Part shown: in pieces, positions 1 through 11,040 of the stretch
How the letters are laid out: each line of letters begins with the position of its first letter
Numbering within the stretch: position 1 is the stretch's first letter
NCBI GenBank assembly: GCA_951640195.1
Contig: OX621173.1
Coordinates: forward strand, 41,780 to 105,779
Reading direction: 5' to 3'
Length of the DNA: 64,000 nucleotides
Source of the DNA: Porpolomopsis calyptriformis
Lineage: Eukaryota > Basidiomycota > Agaricomycetes > Agaricales > Hygrophoraceae
Program-made: the position numbers and the translations under genes
Notes under the pieces: generated by a model
What the model saw: the letters and a program-made list of their open reading frames with translations, nothing else
Databases searched by the model: none
What the model was told of the DNA's origin: nothing

Positions 1-122
1 GACATGAGTCCATCCTGGGTGGTGTTTTTGATATAGCATCGTGAGGATAGCGGAACCGTGGCCTGCGGGACCTTTCCAACAGGCCACCAGCTAGTTTCGA
101 GAGCATGCAAATCAGTCTCCAT
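1..122 (-). CDS. AT-hook protein, first part only (left copy, runs off window)
   Basis: These bases equal 28274-28395, the 5' coding part of the gene annotated at 26389-28395. The reading frame runs leftwards out of the window from an ATG at 122-120. Its presence here is what shows that the tandem array continues to the left. Confidence 0.6.
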   Translation of the reverse strand, partial: METDLHALETSWWPVGKVPQATVPLSSRCYIKNTTQDGLM

Positions 123-780
123 GGATTTTATCAAGAGATTTAGCAAGATGCACTAAAGTGATCGGGGCAAGTATGGTTTGTTTGTCGAGATTTATCAGCT
201 ACGCCTGCTATACTTCACTGCATATACCGTATTGAGTCGATGGAGCTGTAGATTGAGCTAAAAAGTAGAGGACAACTGTGGAATAACACTGCGCCATTCG
301 ATCCTGATCCTGCCACCTTCTTCTACCTGCCCTTCTCCCTTGCGTTCACTTAGAGGCCTGGCTGAAATAAATGCATTCCGTTTGAAGCAAAGGTTGGAGA
401 GCAGTCTAACAGAGTTTCAGTGTACTCCTCTGAACCGAACCGCTCTGTTCCGAACAGAGTGTACTTGGTTAAAAGGTGGTGATACATTGTGGTGCAGTGA
501 AGCTAAGAGGCAAGAACCAGGCCGACCGAAGGTGAATGGTAACATAGCGCTGTGTAGCACTGACTAACTGCATGACGCATGCAGCGTTCGCTGACAGGAC
601 ATGAACCTACCGCGGTCTGAGAATTAAGGGGCGAGAAAACCAAGCCAATCGACAGTGAGCGTGGGCAGAGCTCGTTTGCCACAAGCCACAATAATCGTGG
701 CATCCACACTATAAAATCCCCTCATTTTTTCTCGACCCCAATTCTCCACTTTCTCCCTAAGCCACCACCCACCATCCATC
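123..780. other. Divergent intergenic region, no gene seen
   Basis: It lies between the AT-hook gene (-) and the first F-box gene (+). No supported ORF was found. A TATA-like TATAAAA at 710-716 sits about 65 bp upstream of the F-box ATG, and a near-perfect palindrome lies at 443-459. Confidence 0.6.
443..459. promoter_or_regulatory. 17-bp palindrome, possible dimer binding site
   Basis: CTCTGTTC and GAACAGAG form perfect 8-bp arms around one C. Weaker symmetry extends outward (GTACTC on the left, GAGTGTAC on the right). It sits in the divergent upstream region of two genes, which suits a binding site for a dimeric regulator, but the function is inferred. An identical copy lies at 28716-28732. 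Confidence 0.35.
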
Positions 781-1524
781 ATGATCCTCCTTCCCCTAGA
801 GCTGTGGTTCAAAATAATCTCCCACATTCAGGACAGGCCCAGGGATCTACTCGCACTATCCCTAGTGAATAGGGATGTTTCCTCCGCTGTGTTGCCCTCC
901 CTGGCCCAATATGCCATCGTCAATCCATTGCCACAGCCGCGACACCCTATCCACCTTGTTGAGTTCACCGCCATTTCGGAGTGGGGCGGCGATTTGGTTC
1001 AGGAACATCTGGAGATGGCCGGGAGTAACCTGTGGGTCGCCAGGTTGGGATTCGATGCCTCCGGATGTCAGTGTTTTAGTTTATTCCTATATGTCTGGGC
1101 TTTATCACTAATCCCGCATAAAGATGACTGCCTAGAACTCGAGCGGTTAAGCTTTTCCCGCAACTTATACCTCAGGGAAGTTACCCTCTCTGGATTACGA
1201 CTAAAAATGCCGGGTCACTACGACACAATCGATATCTCGAGAATATTTGCTGGATGTCTGATGAGTGCTTTGACCAAGTTCACTCTGGATCTTACACGGG
1301 CCAACCTGGATAACTGCGTCAACGTCAATTGGGCCCTCCTCGACGCATATCTTTCCTCGAGACCTTCCCTTCAATCTGTGCACATTTTAGGCCCTCTGTT
1401 TGTGATAGAGGTCAACGATATCATGCCACTGATTGGCACCAAGGGCATCCTTAGGGTGACATCCATGCCAACCCTGCCGGAACCATCGGTACCATGGCCA
1501 TCCCTATCGTGGGTGGGTATGTAA
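781..1524 (+). CDS. F-box protein (left copy, plus-strand paralogue)
   Basis: Single-exon gene of 247 residues. The N-terminus (LPLELWFKIISHIQ, then DLLALSLVNR about 10 residues later) has the spacing of an F-box, the roughly 45-residue module that docks substrate adaptors onto Skp1 in SCF ubiquitin ligases. The remaining 200 residues have no repeat I can name and would be the substrate-recognition part. The ATG is supported by a TATA-like box at 710-716 and by the aligned start of its paralogue on the other strand (2301-3104). The two genes lie tail to tail. Identical in the right copy (29054-29797). SCF function is inferred from the F-box alone. Confidence 0.75.
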   Translation: MILLPLELWFKIISHIQDRPRDLLALSLVNRDVSSAVLPSLAQYAIVNPLPQPRHPIHLVEFTAISEWGGDLVQEHLEMAGSNLWVARLGFDASGCQCFSLFLYVWALSLIPHKDDCLELERLSFSRNLYLREVTLSGLRLKMPGHYDTIDISRIFAGCLMSALTKFTLDLTRANLDNCVNVNWALLDAYLSSRPSLQSVHILGPLFVIEVNDIMPLIGTKGILRVTSMPTLPEPSVPWPSLSWVGM

Positions 1525-1937
1525 GCGAGGCAGGAAGAAGTTTTGAAGAAGGAAGGGTAGTGGAAGGGGGCAGGATACGGGTTGAATGGGAATGTGGTGA
1601 CGTTATCCTGTAGCCATCTGTTGCAATGGATCGCGTATGATGACCCTGCCTGATACTGATGAGTCTGGATTGGAAGATATCGTCCTCTTGAGACGACCCA
1701 AGCCCAAGGCGGAGAACACAGAGAGAGATCGTTGTCATTGTTGCTGCATCTGTGTCTACTTTTTATATGTATACGACATCGAAGGGGTCTAACCTACAAA
1801 GCGAAGCGCTTTGTGATCCTTTGATAGCACGATATTACTGAGAAGAAAGATTGTTGGATTGCGCAGCGGCTGCAAGTAATATCGAACTGTTGCTTTTGTC
1901 ACCCACGCAGATTCGCCCTGCCATTTCCCATCGGAGA

Positions 1938-2075
1938 GATCCCTAAAGCTAAATATGTAGCAACTCGTGCTGCAAAGGAAGCCTTATGGCTCCGCACCTT
2001 TATTGGTGAAGTATTTGGCCCAATCCCGTCTCAACTATCTTTTCAAACAACCAATCGGCTATCGTGCTATCAAAG
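1938..2075 (+). pseudogene. Ty1/Copia RNase H fragment
   Basis: One frame reads KAKYVATRAAKEALWLRTF followed by IGEVFGP. This matches the well-known Copia RNase H signature (EAEYxAxxxAxxEAxWLR). It is short, has lost the leading acidic residue, and ends where the right F-box arm begins, so it is a relic. It marks an old retroelement insertion or capture in the hinge of the inverted repeat. Same fragment at 30211-30348. Confidence 0.65.
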
Positions 2076-2300
2076 GATCACAAAGCCCTGACCCCTTTGA
2101 TGTCGCATACATATAAAAAGTAGACACAGATGCAAATGTATGTAGTAACAATGACAACGATCTCTCTCTGTGTTCTCTGACTTCGGCTTGGGTAGTCTCA
2201 AGAGGACAATATCTTCCACTTCGGACTGGTCAGTATCAGCCAGGGTCATAACGGATCCATTTCAACAGATTGTTACAGGATAACATTGCCCCGTTCCTAT

Positions 2301-3104
2301 TCAACCTGTATCCTGCCCCGTTCCACTCCCCTTCCTTCTTCGAAACTTCCTCCTACGTATCCGCCCAGATATAGATGGCCATGGTACCAATGGTACCGAT
2401 GGTTCCGGCAAAGTTGGCCTGAACGTGACATCAAGGATGCCCTTCGCGGTGACCAGTGGCATGATATCGCTGACCTCCATCACAGACAGAGGGCCTAAAA
2501 TGTGCACAGATTGAAGGGAAGGTCTCGAGGAAAGATATGCGTCGAGGAGGGCCCAATTGACTTTGATGCAGTTATCCCAGTTGGCCCGTGTAAGATCGAG
2601 AGTGAACTTGGTCAAATCTTCCATAGAACATCCAGCAAATATCCTCGAGATATCGATTAGGTTGACGTTACCCGGCCGTCTTAGTCGTAATCCAGAGAGG
2701 GTAACTTCCCTGAGCCACACGTTGTGGAAAAAGTTTAGGTGCGTGAGTTCGACGCAGTCATCTTCATGCGGGGTTAGCGATAAAACCCAGACACATAGGA
2801 ATAACCTGAAACACTGACAACCGGACGTATTGAATCCCAACCTGGTGACCCTCAGGTTGCTCCCAGCCCTCTTCAAATTTTGCTGAACCCAACCGCCGTG
2901 CCAATTCCTGATGGAGGTGAATTCAAGGAAACGAATCGGGTGTTGCGGCTTTGGCATTGGATCGACAAGCATGTATCGGGCCAGGAATGGAAACACAACG
3001 GAGGCAAAGTTCCTGTTTACTAGTGCCAGTGCGAGCAGATCTTGGGACGAGTTCTGAATGTAGGGGATAATTTTGAGCCACAGATCTATGGGAAGGGAAA
3101 TCAT
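2301..3104 (-). CDS. F-box protein (left copy, minus-strand paralogue)
   Basis: Single-exon gene of about 267 residues, clearly paralogous to the gene at 781-1524 along its whole length. Shared blocks include LVNR, GFNTSGCQCF, DISRIFAGC and LDAYLSSRPSLQSVHILGP. The F-box region is LPIDLWLKIIPYIQ. An in-frame ATG upstream would add 26 residues, to 3182. I chose the inner start because it aligns with the paralogue. The C-terminus differs: it ends in an Arg/Lys-rich tail (RIRRRKFRRRK), which could be a nuclear localisation signal. A CACGTG box lies upstream at 3198-3203. Identical protein in the right copy. Confidence 0.75.
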   Translation of the reverse strand: MISLPIDLWLKIIPYIQNSSQDLLALALVNRNFASVVFPFLARYMLVDPMPKPQHPIRFLEFTSIRNWHGGWVQQNLKRAGSNLRVTRLGFNTSGCQCFRLFLCVWVLSLTPHEDDCVELTHLNFFHNVWLREVTLSGLRLRRPGNVNLIDISRIFAGCSMEDLTKFTLDLTRANWDNCIKVNWALLDAYLSSRPSLQSVHILGPLSVMEVSDIMPLVTAKGILDVTFRPTLPEPSVPLVPWPSISGRIRRRKFRRRKGSGTGQDTG

Positions 3105-3219
3105 GATGGATGATGGTGGTTTTGGGAGACTTTCGGCTGCTCTATATACTAAGTCGACCTCGACGCTTTGACTCACTCTCAACTAAAATCGATTATTCAC
3201 GTGGCTAGGGTCGCTTAAA

Positions 3220-3459
3220 ATGCCACAGTTTGACAGGGTGAACCTGAACGGTCCTCTACTACGACCATCTCCAGCAGTCTTCTTCATGACTGTGTCCGCG
3301 TCGCCTCACTTGGCCACTAGATCTCAATCTCAGAGGGTTACGACCTCAGACCAGATGGAGGGTGAGGGAAACCCCATGGGACCAGGATCTGCGGGGAATC
3401 AAAGTCACGCTGCCCAACATCACCAGGTGAGCTTGCTCTTTTCCTTTTTTTCAGGTTGA
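3220..3459 (+). CDS. Small hypothetical ORF (left copy)
   Basis: 79 codons, not recognised. It starts 38-116 bp from the divergent F-box gene and shares its CACGTG-containing upstream region. A GT...AG stretch near its end (3427-3454) is only 28 nt, too short to trust as an intron. It is identical in the right copy, which says nothing about selection given how recent the duplication is. Confidence 0.25.
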   Translation: MPQFDRVNLNGPLLRPSPAVFFMTVSASPHLATRSQSQRVTTSDQMEGEGNPMGPGSAGNQSHAAQHHQVSLLFSFFSG

Positions 3460-3485
3460 CAGAGGGGACGTGTTAGGCGAATGAG

Positions 3486-3785
3486 ATGAACATCCCCAAA
3501 GCTGTCAGCCCGAGAAGAAGAAAGCAATGGAAGGCCAAATTTTTGTCGGATGAGGAAACTGAAGAAACACTACCGACCGTCTATGTCAATTCAAAGAACA
3601 CGAAGATGACAACCATAGCAGAGCCGTCGGTAAACACCCAGTCGACAATGGATGGCGATGGCAAGATAGCCGAAGAGATCCAGCAAACAATCCACTGTGG
3701 GATCGTCACTGCGCCAACCCAGCCGGGGACTGATAATGACCCCATTGGACCACAGTCGACGGAGAGCCATGGGATTGATGGTTAG
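3486..3785 (+). CDS. Small hypothetical ORF (left copy)
   Basis: 99 codons with a basic N-terminal patch (RRRKQWKAK) and then an acidic, Thr/Gln-rich stretch. No domain recognised. It follows the previous small ORF by 26 bp and could be a second exon of the same gene. Composition is protein-like, but support is weak. Confidence 0.25.
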   Translation: MNIPKAVSPRRRKQWKAKFLSDEETEETLPTVYVNSKNTKMTTIAEPSVNTQSTMDGDGKIAEEIQQTIHCGIVTAPTQPGTDNDPIGPQSTESHGIDG

Positions 3786-5023
3786 GGGTCAGAGAGATCA
3801 AAACGATTTCAAACGGTTACGGCGAGAGGATGGAAATGCTGAGGTTGGGATCGAACGGTAAGGCTTTCATTAAAAAATCTGAATATCAGGCCCCTGTGTT
3901 GAATAATATGGTTATCAAGATTCGGCACGCAATCTCTCAGATGCAGTAGAGAAGCATGGATGGTGACCCTTGCCATCCCTCCCGTCTGTAGATTCCACCT
4001 TGTTCTCCCTTAGCCAACTTCCTCTTTACCTTCTTCTCAGGGTGGCCCTCGTACCCATTCTCACTCCCGCACTCTCTTTTCCTACATTTCATCTGCTCAC
4101 GCACGTCGGATATTCCCTATGAATTGAATTTTCATTATGACCTTTTGTGTTGGTATCCAGATGACCACTCACCAAGGTGCAAACCATTCACCGCTTCTCC
4201 AACATCATCAAGGATGGCAGTCACGCTCCATTACAAAGTGAGAAATAAGTGATTCTGAGTCGTCTGAAGAAGCACAAAGATGTCTTTCAGCCGTACTTTA
4301 ATCTTATGTTGCTATACTAGGTGTACCCGAGGCCCTTTACCTTGGCATGTCGTAGATTGACGGCATTTAAAGTTTTCTTAGCAGGCAAGTATTGCGTTCC
4401 ATAATACAGGCTATCGATAAGGTTGAAGACATTAGCAAACCTTTGCCAAAATGAGACTGTTGGAAGGAAGGGAAGGGAAATCAACGAAAAACAGTAACTA
4501 AATCACTCAATCACCCCCTCACATCTTTTCAGTGATGAAAATTTCTAGTTACTGAAAAACAATACCACAGAGTAGGTTTGTAGGTGCGGATCATTAGCAA
4601 ATTGGAAAACTTACATTTAGCTAAGGCGGCAGCTGACTAGTCTACATTAAATTGACTTCACCATGCCCAAAGTACATCTAATCATTGCATGATCACCACG
4701 AATCAGTGCCAGTTGATCTGTTTATCAGTAAATTTCAGTTACGAATGCTGTAATACAATGAGAAAGTCGCTACTATTCAAACGAGAAAAAGAGACCTTCG
4801 GTGATAAAATTTCATCGATTTTAGTTCCAATGGAGATGACCTCAACATCTCACTTGATTTTATGGTTCATCCTTCTTTTATAATTACACTCACGATTGTC
4901 CAAACTGCCTCTTTTGAAGTGCGCAGCCAAGCATAAGTTATGCTGGGCTCGATTTGAACACCTACCAAATATAGGATTAACAAACATTCACAAGTTCCGA
5001 AAGCACTACCGAATCCGAATCCA
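3786..5023. other. Intergenic, no gene seen
   Basis: About 1.2 kb of AT-rich sequence without a convincing ORF. A pair of inverted AGTTACTG/CAGTAACT words occurs near 4490-4560. It presumably holds the promoter of the gene starting at 5024. Same content at 32059-33296. Confidence 0.5.
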
Positions 5024-6458
5024 ATGGCAGATCTCGATTTTATTCTCAACGATACCCATAGATGGCAGGATGGCATCTCAGAGGTTCAACCAAGCAGCTG
5101 GCTGTGTCTATTTGAATTGGAGAATTCAAAGAACTACCTGTTCAAACCGATGGGTTCCGACACAAAGATACGCTGGAAGTATTTTCCATTGGAATTCATT
5201 GCCTTTAATATCATCACGAATCAGTCTCGCCACTTTTCCTTGCCATTCATGCTGTGCCAACAGGTTGCGTTTCTTGATCTTCAATATTGGGCTAGCCTGG
5301 TTTCTGGAGATAAATCGATGTCGCGCTATTTAGAGCTGCTAAGGGATGACCTCCTTGAAGAATTCTTCGCAATGGAACCCCCTTCCAGCTTTAATGAACA
5401 ACCTTGGAGTACCCGGCCTTGGGCCGTTCGAACGATGCACTCCTTTGGCCACTCAAAGCCTGACCGTGACGCTTATCTCACCACATGCAGAGAACAGGGC
5501 TGGGAGAGTTATATGCATGGCGACCCATTGGAATATCGTACGTGATGAATCGCTCCCAAAGTCCTGATGGTTTATACTACGTTCTATAATAGGATGGACA
5601 GATATTTTCAACAAATATAAAAAACAAAATACCTGGATGAATTCGGGTCATCGTATTATAGACAGCCTTGCAAGCGCACTGAACAAAGCGAGGGAACATA
5701 TCTCTGTGGGCCCTTCAAACGTTTTACTCTCTGCAGCCGACCTTCTCGACAAAGGCGACACCTGTTTGGCACAACAAGCTGGTGTGTGAATGGGATCCAT
5801 CGCTCTCATGCTACATCAGATATCCTGACTAAACGATCAGCCACAGTCAAGATCCCTGAGTTCGATATAAGTATCGACCCAACACATGTGGATAAATCAC
5901 CATTGGATGTCGCATTGGCACATTCTACCTCAAAAGCTGGTACGTGAATGGGATCTATGGGTCTCATGCCACACCAGATATCAAATATCTAGACTGATGA
6001 TGATGATCAGCCACAGAGGAGATTTCTTCTTCATTCGCAGGCGAAATCGAACAGAGGCTTAGGGCTCCATTGCCAACATGCATCGTGCAGCCAAACAAGT
6101 TAGTTCATTCAGCCGCTCGATAACTTAGCATCCTTTGACTACTGTATAGCAGACAATCATCTACACGTGTGGCCGTGGTACGAACCTCGGAACCTCCAAG
6201 TAGGCAGGCTACTCAACGTGAATTTATTTATTGCGTATTGATTTATTAACTTATTCTTATTCTTATTTCTCTCCCACTTCAACAGCACAGGTTGAACGAG
6301 GGAAAAACTACAAACAAAACAAGTGGAAGCGGAATAAAAAGAAGAAAATGAAGGCAGCTCTATTACGAGAGACAGAGGCTGAGTTAGCTGCGCGCAACCC
6401 ACCCAGCCAACCGACGCGACCCAACCATTCAACCACACGGGTGAACCGAGGGAGATAA
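5024..6458 (+). CDS. FGHS-domain protein with basic tail (left copy)
   Basis: Six exons (about 5024-5537, 5593-5781, 5841-5939, 6011-6098, 6150-6217, 6286-6458) sum to a clean 376-residue frame. Residues 1-175 carry the uncharacterised FGHS domain: an aromatic-rich first half with FLDLQYWASL, then PWAVRTMHSFGHS, a Cys-x3-x-GW stretch, DPLEY, and an invariant Trp straight after a phase-1 intron. The C-terminus (KWKRNKKKKMKA) is strongly basic and suggests nuclear or nucleic-acid binding. Introns 2 and 3 and the exon starts after them look like tandem duplicates. I know no function for this domain. The same domain is fused to Ulp1 (24647-26254) and to JmjC (6789-9468). Confidence 0.75.
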
Positions 6459-6788
6459 TAGCTTCAAGGGTGTAGCGCATCTGCTGGGCCAAACACTAAC
6501 CGCAAGTACAACGTGGGGCTCTATCTCCCTAAGGGATAGGGAGTCCAGAAGCTGCCACCTTTCTGTATATGTAAATAAAGCAGATTGTGTTCGGCATATC
6601 TACTAGGTTACATGAGGTTGTAATTGGTTTCATCGCAGGCAAGGTAATGTATGTATTCATGTATGTTTTTTTTTTTTCACGTGAGACATGAGCATCAAAG
6701 TCCAACTCAATTGTATCGATTGTAAAACTGTAACAAAGTACAGGCATATGATAGCAGCACATCAATAGATAATGAATAGAAACTGTCC
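6459..6788. other. Convergent 3' intergenic region
   Basis: 330 bp between the stop of the basic-tailed FGHS gene (+) and the stop of the JmjC gene (-). It contains an AATAAA-type word and a T-tract near 6667-6677. No gene seen. Confidence 0.5.
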
Positions 6789-9468
6789 CTATGGCGGTGG
6801 AAGAAAAAGTTCGGTGGATAAACATTTTTCTTCACTGAGCGCCATCCAATGCTCTCCACTGACGAGTACTTCTGACTCCATAGCTGTCAGGCTGATTCCT
6901 GCCCTTTCTAGTATCGCCTTGATCTGTTTCTGGGCCTCGTTGATTTCTCCTTCTTCCTCCTGAAAAAGGACATCCCACTCGGTCATCGGAAGGTCTGGCC
7001 TTTTCTGCTCACCCGGCAAAAGGTACTCATTCGATTTGAGAATCATTCTGGCCAGCGCCAAGAATGGCCGTCGATATATTTCTGGAAAGCTAGCTTTTAA
7101 ACAAAAATGAGGGGATATCATTCATTCATGTGCTCACTTCGACTTTTGGCGACATGTGGAAGCGCTAAAACCATGCGAGAAAGCAACCTTGAGACGTGGT
7201 GATTTGCATTTGTTGAAAAATGACCATGCATATGGTCGAAGTCCCGCGATTGTTCAGTGAGGTGAAGCGTCTCATAGGTATAAAAGTGACCTCCCGAACA
7301 ATAGCTTGGTGTGGGGGTGTATACGGCATGCCAAATGCCAGGAGGCATAATTCTGACACATAGAATCAATATATGAGCATGAGTAATCAATTTTTAGAGC
7401 GTTAATAATATAAAAACTTACAGAATCTCCCCTGCAGAAAGAAACGTCGTGAAAATCTGAGCATGTTGATTCAGTTGGTGTAGTTGACTGAAGCAAATAT
7501 CCTTGTGCAGGCTGCGCAACTTGTTCCGGGAGTTGTGACTTTTTGTGTATCTAGGTCGAATAATGGCCCAAATTTTTATCCCGGCGTGCGCATAGATCCA
7601 GGTACACAAGCCGTTAGCATCCTTGTGGGGGAATGTTACGAAGCCAGCATGCGTCAGCAGGTTCCACTGCATCATTTGCCAGGTGCACATCCGAATAACC
7701 TGTGGCCCTGGAAGGACTAGTTCTTGTCGAGTATTCGGCATCTTGTGATGCTTCGACTTGTCCTTTGGAGGGTGCTTCCAAAACTTCGCGAATGATTCAT
7801 GTTTTGTGAGCTGGAATGCGAGTGCTTCGTCACTTATTCGACTGTTAAGGTTACTTGTTGAAATAAGCCAATGTACAAGCTCTCAGCACTCTTACCATAT
7901 AATAGAGGGGGCGGCATTTCTCAGTGAAGGGGCATCCAGGATATTTCCACAGATGTCTACACCCTCAGATGCCTCGATAAACTCCCCCAGGGAAGAGTGG
8001 CTGTGGATGATGCCATCTGACTCCTTCTTGGACCTACCGACTGCACGCAATCTTGCGTCTATACAATATTAAACCACAGTAATCGTAGAGATGGATTTTA
8101 CGTACCATGCCACTGAACTGGCTGGCTTAATGGACCCCTTGCTGCCTCGATCTCCTCCTTACAAAACGTCTCCGGACCTTCAAGATGTTGACCCTGTAAT
8201 ATAATGCATCGCTGATTAGCGAGATGGAGTCGCACGGCTTCATCGATGGCATGAAGTGGTTGGGAAGGTTCTCTTGGTGGGATAACGACATAGTTAGTTT
8301 CATCCAAGTCCCAGTTGTTTATCGAATGGGTTGCAGATGAACCATCAGGTGATTTGGCAAGCACCTCAACTAATTTAGCGTCCTTAACAAAGCTTCAGTT
8401 AGCTGATCAAGAACGAGCACAAAATGATGGACGGACTGCATTTTGATGGCCCGGAACGTGAACCCATGGAAGTACGGTTTGCGACCCATTGGCCCATTGA
8501 ATCGAGGATGCGTCCTGGGGAAAGTTCACTCCCCTCAACGAAGTAAAGTAGTCGTGCTTATTCTGGGTGAGGGGTGCTGATGTTATGCGTTATCTTCTTC
8601 TTCATAAGGATGATGCGATGCGAATAACTTCACATACCAGATATCGTAGCTGGTTGATGTTTTTTTCGACTCGTGGGTTCTTCATCATCGGACAAAGATC
8701 GTTTTTGGGGAAGACTAGCGGCGCTCACTCCTTGGCCCAGTTCATTGGGATGGTTGATGAATCCGATCGCAATAAGATATTGCAGCGAGTCAGATTTCTC
8801 TTGAGCGGCATCGCTTGAAGTGCCAGCCGTCGCTGGAGAGTCTGACCAAGTGTCGGTCGCAAGCATCTCGTTCCCAAATGACACGACCCTGGATATGTGA
8901 CTCTTCCAATCTTCAGTGAGCGATTTAATATCAGCTGTTGCACCCAATATTGATAAGATTACTCACCATATTGAGTCGGATCGTCATCTTCATAAGGCAG
9001 ACGGTTCTCGTTTTTGCAACGATCGGCATAGAGTTGGCGACCTGTTTGAGAGTGTCCAAATGAATGGTAGACTCTGACGGCCCATTGCTTCACCGTCTTC
9101 AATCGCAATGATGCTTGAGTGAGCAGTTTACGATCCTCAAACCACAACTCATGCTGCACGGCCAAACAGAGGTTCTGGAGGTACTGTTTGATTCGTCCTG
9201 CATGTCGTACCTGGTTCTCTGCTTCAAGGCAGCTGTGGCGATGACTCAGGTCAAGGAAAGCAAGGATAGAGCGGTAATGGATGTGTATTTCGCGAGATCG
9301 CAGTGAGTTGTTGTGGTAGAAAAAGAGCTTGAATGTTGTTTGGGTTGATAATTCTGAGAAGCGCCAGAAATTGGACGGTTTATTCAAGAGGGTGGATGTC
9401 TTGGCTGGCCATAAAGCCTCATCATCAAATAGCTCTCCTTCTTTGTTGGCTATCGGTTGGGTGGCCAT
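6789..9468 (-). CDS. FGHS-JmjC domain protein (left copy)
   Basis: Eight exons (9468-8967, 8910-8638, 8576-8437, 8382-8106, 8058-7896, 7841-7422, 7352-7138, 7093-6789) give a clean 764-residue frame. Residues 1-170 are the FGHS domain (QWAVRVYHSFGHS, DDPTQY, then Trp after a phase-1 intron). About 450-640 form a JmjC fold, the Fe(II)/2-oxoglutarate dioxygenase domain of histone demethylases and protein hydroxylases. The iron ligands are visible: His524 and Asp526 in FPHKDANGL and distal His600 in MPPGIWHAVYTP, with GGHFY following. The C-terminus holds an acidic helix. The substrate is unknown. I place the start at the second Met because it follows the CACGTG box at 9493-9498. The right copy differs by a Ser-to-Leu and a Gly-to-Asp change outside the iron site. 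Confidence 0.85.
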
Positions 9469-9495
9469 GATAATGAACGTATGTGTGGGGGTCAC

Positions 9496-10117
9496 GTGGG
9501 TATTTATTCGATTAAAGAGTTTGAAAGCTACAAAGACGATATGATTCTATCCAGGACTTGGATTAGATCATGTGCTATAAATGAATGCCGTATTCTCAAG
9601 TTTGAGGGTGACAAAGAAGCCCTGACATTTTCTTTGCCATTTGATTCATTCCACTACTCCTTCATCTGGTTGAAGGAGTTATAAATATTACGGTGAAAAC
9701 CATCATCCTCATTATAATTTATTGAAGTGAAGGATACAGATTGTGGAGGTGTGAGGTATACCGCTGAGGAAAGGTGGCTACAATGATCTGTAAGTCCCAT
9801 GGTAACTTGCAGCTGCTGTTCGCATGTAAAAAAACAAAAAACATCAAGAAACTTTCATTATCATCTTCGTCTTCATCTTCGTCTTCATCTTCCTTTCGAA
9901 TCGTGGAGGAATGGTAACACTGTTATCGGAGAATTGAGGCTGCCCCCCCTCTATCTCAGCTTGGATCTTGGATCAGTATCAGCTTGGTAAATTCATCTGA
10001 ATGAAATGCACCATGGGATCCCACTGGCTGATCATTATCAGCTGAAAGATTCATTGCTAGCTGTGAAATACTAAATGATCACAATGAGTGAATGTGAACC
10101 ATGTGTGTCTTACAGAC
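9496..10117. other. Intergenic, promoter of JmjC gene
   Basis: No gene seen. It contains CACGTG at 9493-9498 just upstream of the JmjC start and a short CTTCAT/CTTCGT microsatellite near 9863-9895. Confidence 0.5.
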
Positions 10118-11040
10118 CTACCCAAGATCAGCCTCATGGGTAGGTGATGATGTATTTACACCGTATCCATGGGAATCTGGGTTGATATTCTTCTCCTGAA
10201 CATCGTTAGCCCACTGTTGGGCTGTATTTTCATTGATGCCAGTAGCAAAGAGAAGCATATAGCATTAGAGCATCCCTAAGCCAAGATGTTGATTTCATTT
10301 ACTCTCACCGTTAACTCCAGGGAACAAAGCAAGCGCACAGGTCACAGAGTGCCCTCTGTCAAACCGGGGAGGTTTCGTGTGTGATTCTAGCTGCTGGAGA
10401 CATAGCTGGAACCCCCTGCTTAGCCAGTTTGTATGGGTTTCGAATAAAGTATGCCATTCTATGTAGTTTGAATTGGAAAGCATGATGAGATAAGGGAAGC
10501 TTGTGTATGCAGAAGCTGCCTCTTACGGTATAAGGTTGGGTCTTCATGGGTGTATGGAGTCCACCCATTTGCCTTGCATTTCTGAAGGTACTCCCGTCTG
10601 CCGAAGAAAGAGTGGCCAAAAAAGTGATTCATTCTAACTGCCCACGGTATTGTCGTTTTAGGTTGGAAGCTAGAGCCAAAGCTGCCATGGTTTTGTGATA
10701 ACTCAACCCAGAGATCAGACCTGAGCCTTTCCAGGTAACGTGTGATACGATTTGCACTGGGATGAGGGTTAGCAATATTCGCCCAGTATTCAAGGTCAAG
10801 AAGAGCGATCTGAAGTGTGGTCGATAGAGGGAGAGTGTAGTGTCGATGTTTGTTTCTGCTTTTGCAAAAAGCATGTAAAATGATCTGCTTTTGCTGGTTC
10901 AATTTGAGGGTCAAGTCAGGTTGTGTGAAAGGGTGGCTGATTTCCTCAAAGAGCCAGATGGTGTCGCTTGGTGGAACAGGAGAGCGATCGTTCGACCACC
11001 GATTATTATCCGCATCCAAGCATCGAGAAGAACACATCAT
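10118..11040 (-). CDS. Stand-alone FGHS-domain protein (left copy)
   Basis: Three exons (11040-10527, 10458-10309, 10221-10118) sum to 255 residues. The first exon is 514 nt, the same length as the first exon of the FGHS gene at 5024. It holds the whole FGHS domain: ALLDLEYWANI, RYLERLRSDLW, PWAVRMNHFFGHS, a Cys/GW segment, DPTLY, and Trp directly after the phase-1 intron. The short C-terminal part has no recognisable domain. An upstream in-frame ATG would add 22 residues; I prefer the inner Met but cannot exclude the longer form. Encoded next to and in the same direction as the sirtuin and BAH genes. Function unknown. Confidence 0.7.

Larger units (their letters stand above)
781..3110. repeat. 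Large imperfect inverted repeat carrying two F-box genes
   Basis: The arms are about 781-1835 and 2085-3110. Each holds an F-box gene plus its 3' flank in mirror orientation, including shared 3' motifs such as the block near 1745-1835 matched in reverse near 2085-2165. The roughly 250-bp centre holds a Copia fragment. Opposed transcription would give long complementary RNA. Confidence 0.75.

Noticed and set aside
3427..3454. Intron joining the small ORF to a new stop
   Set aside because: 28 nt is shorter than any credible intron in this window (47 nt or more elsewhere).
8935..8966. 32-nt intron after the first JmjC exon
   Set aside because: Using the later acceptor at 8911 gives a 56-nt intron and places Trp at the conserved position shared by all four FGHS genes.
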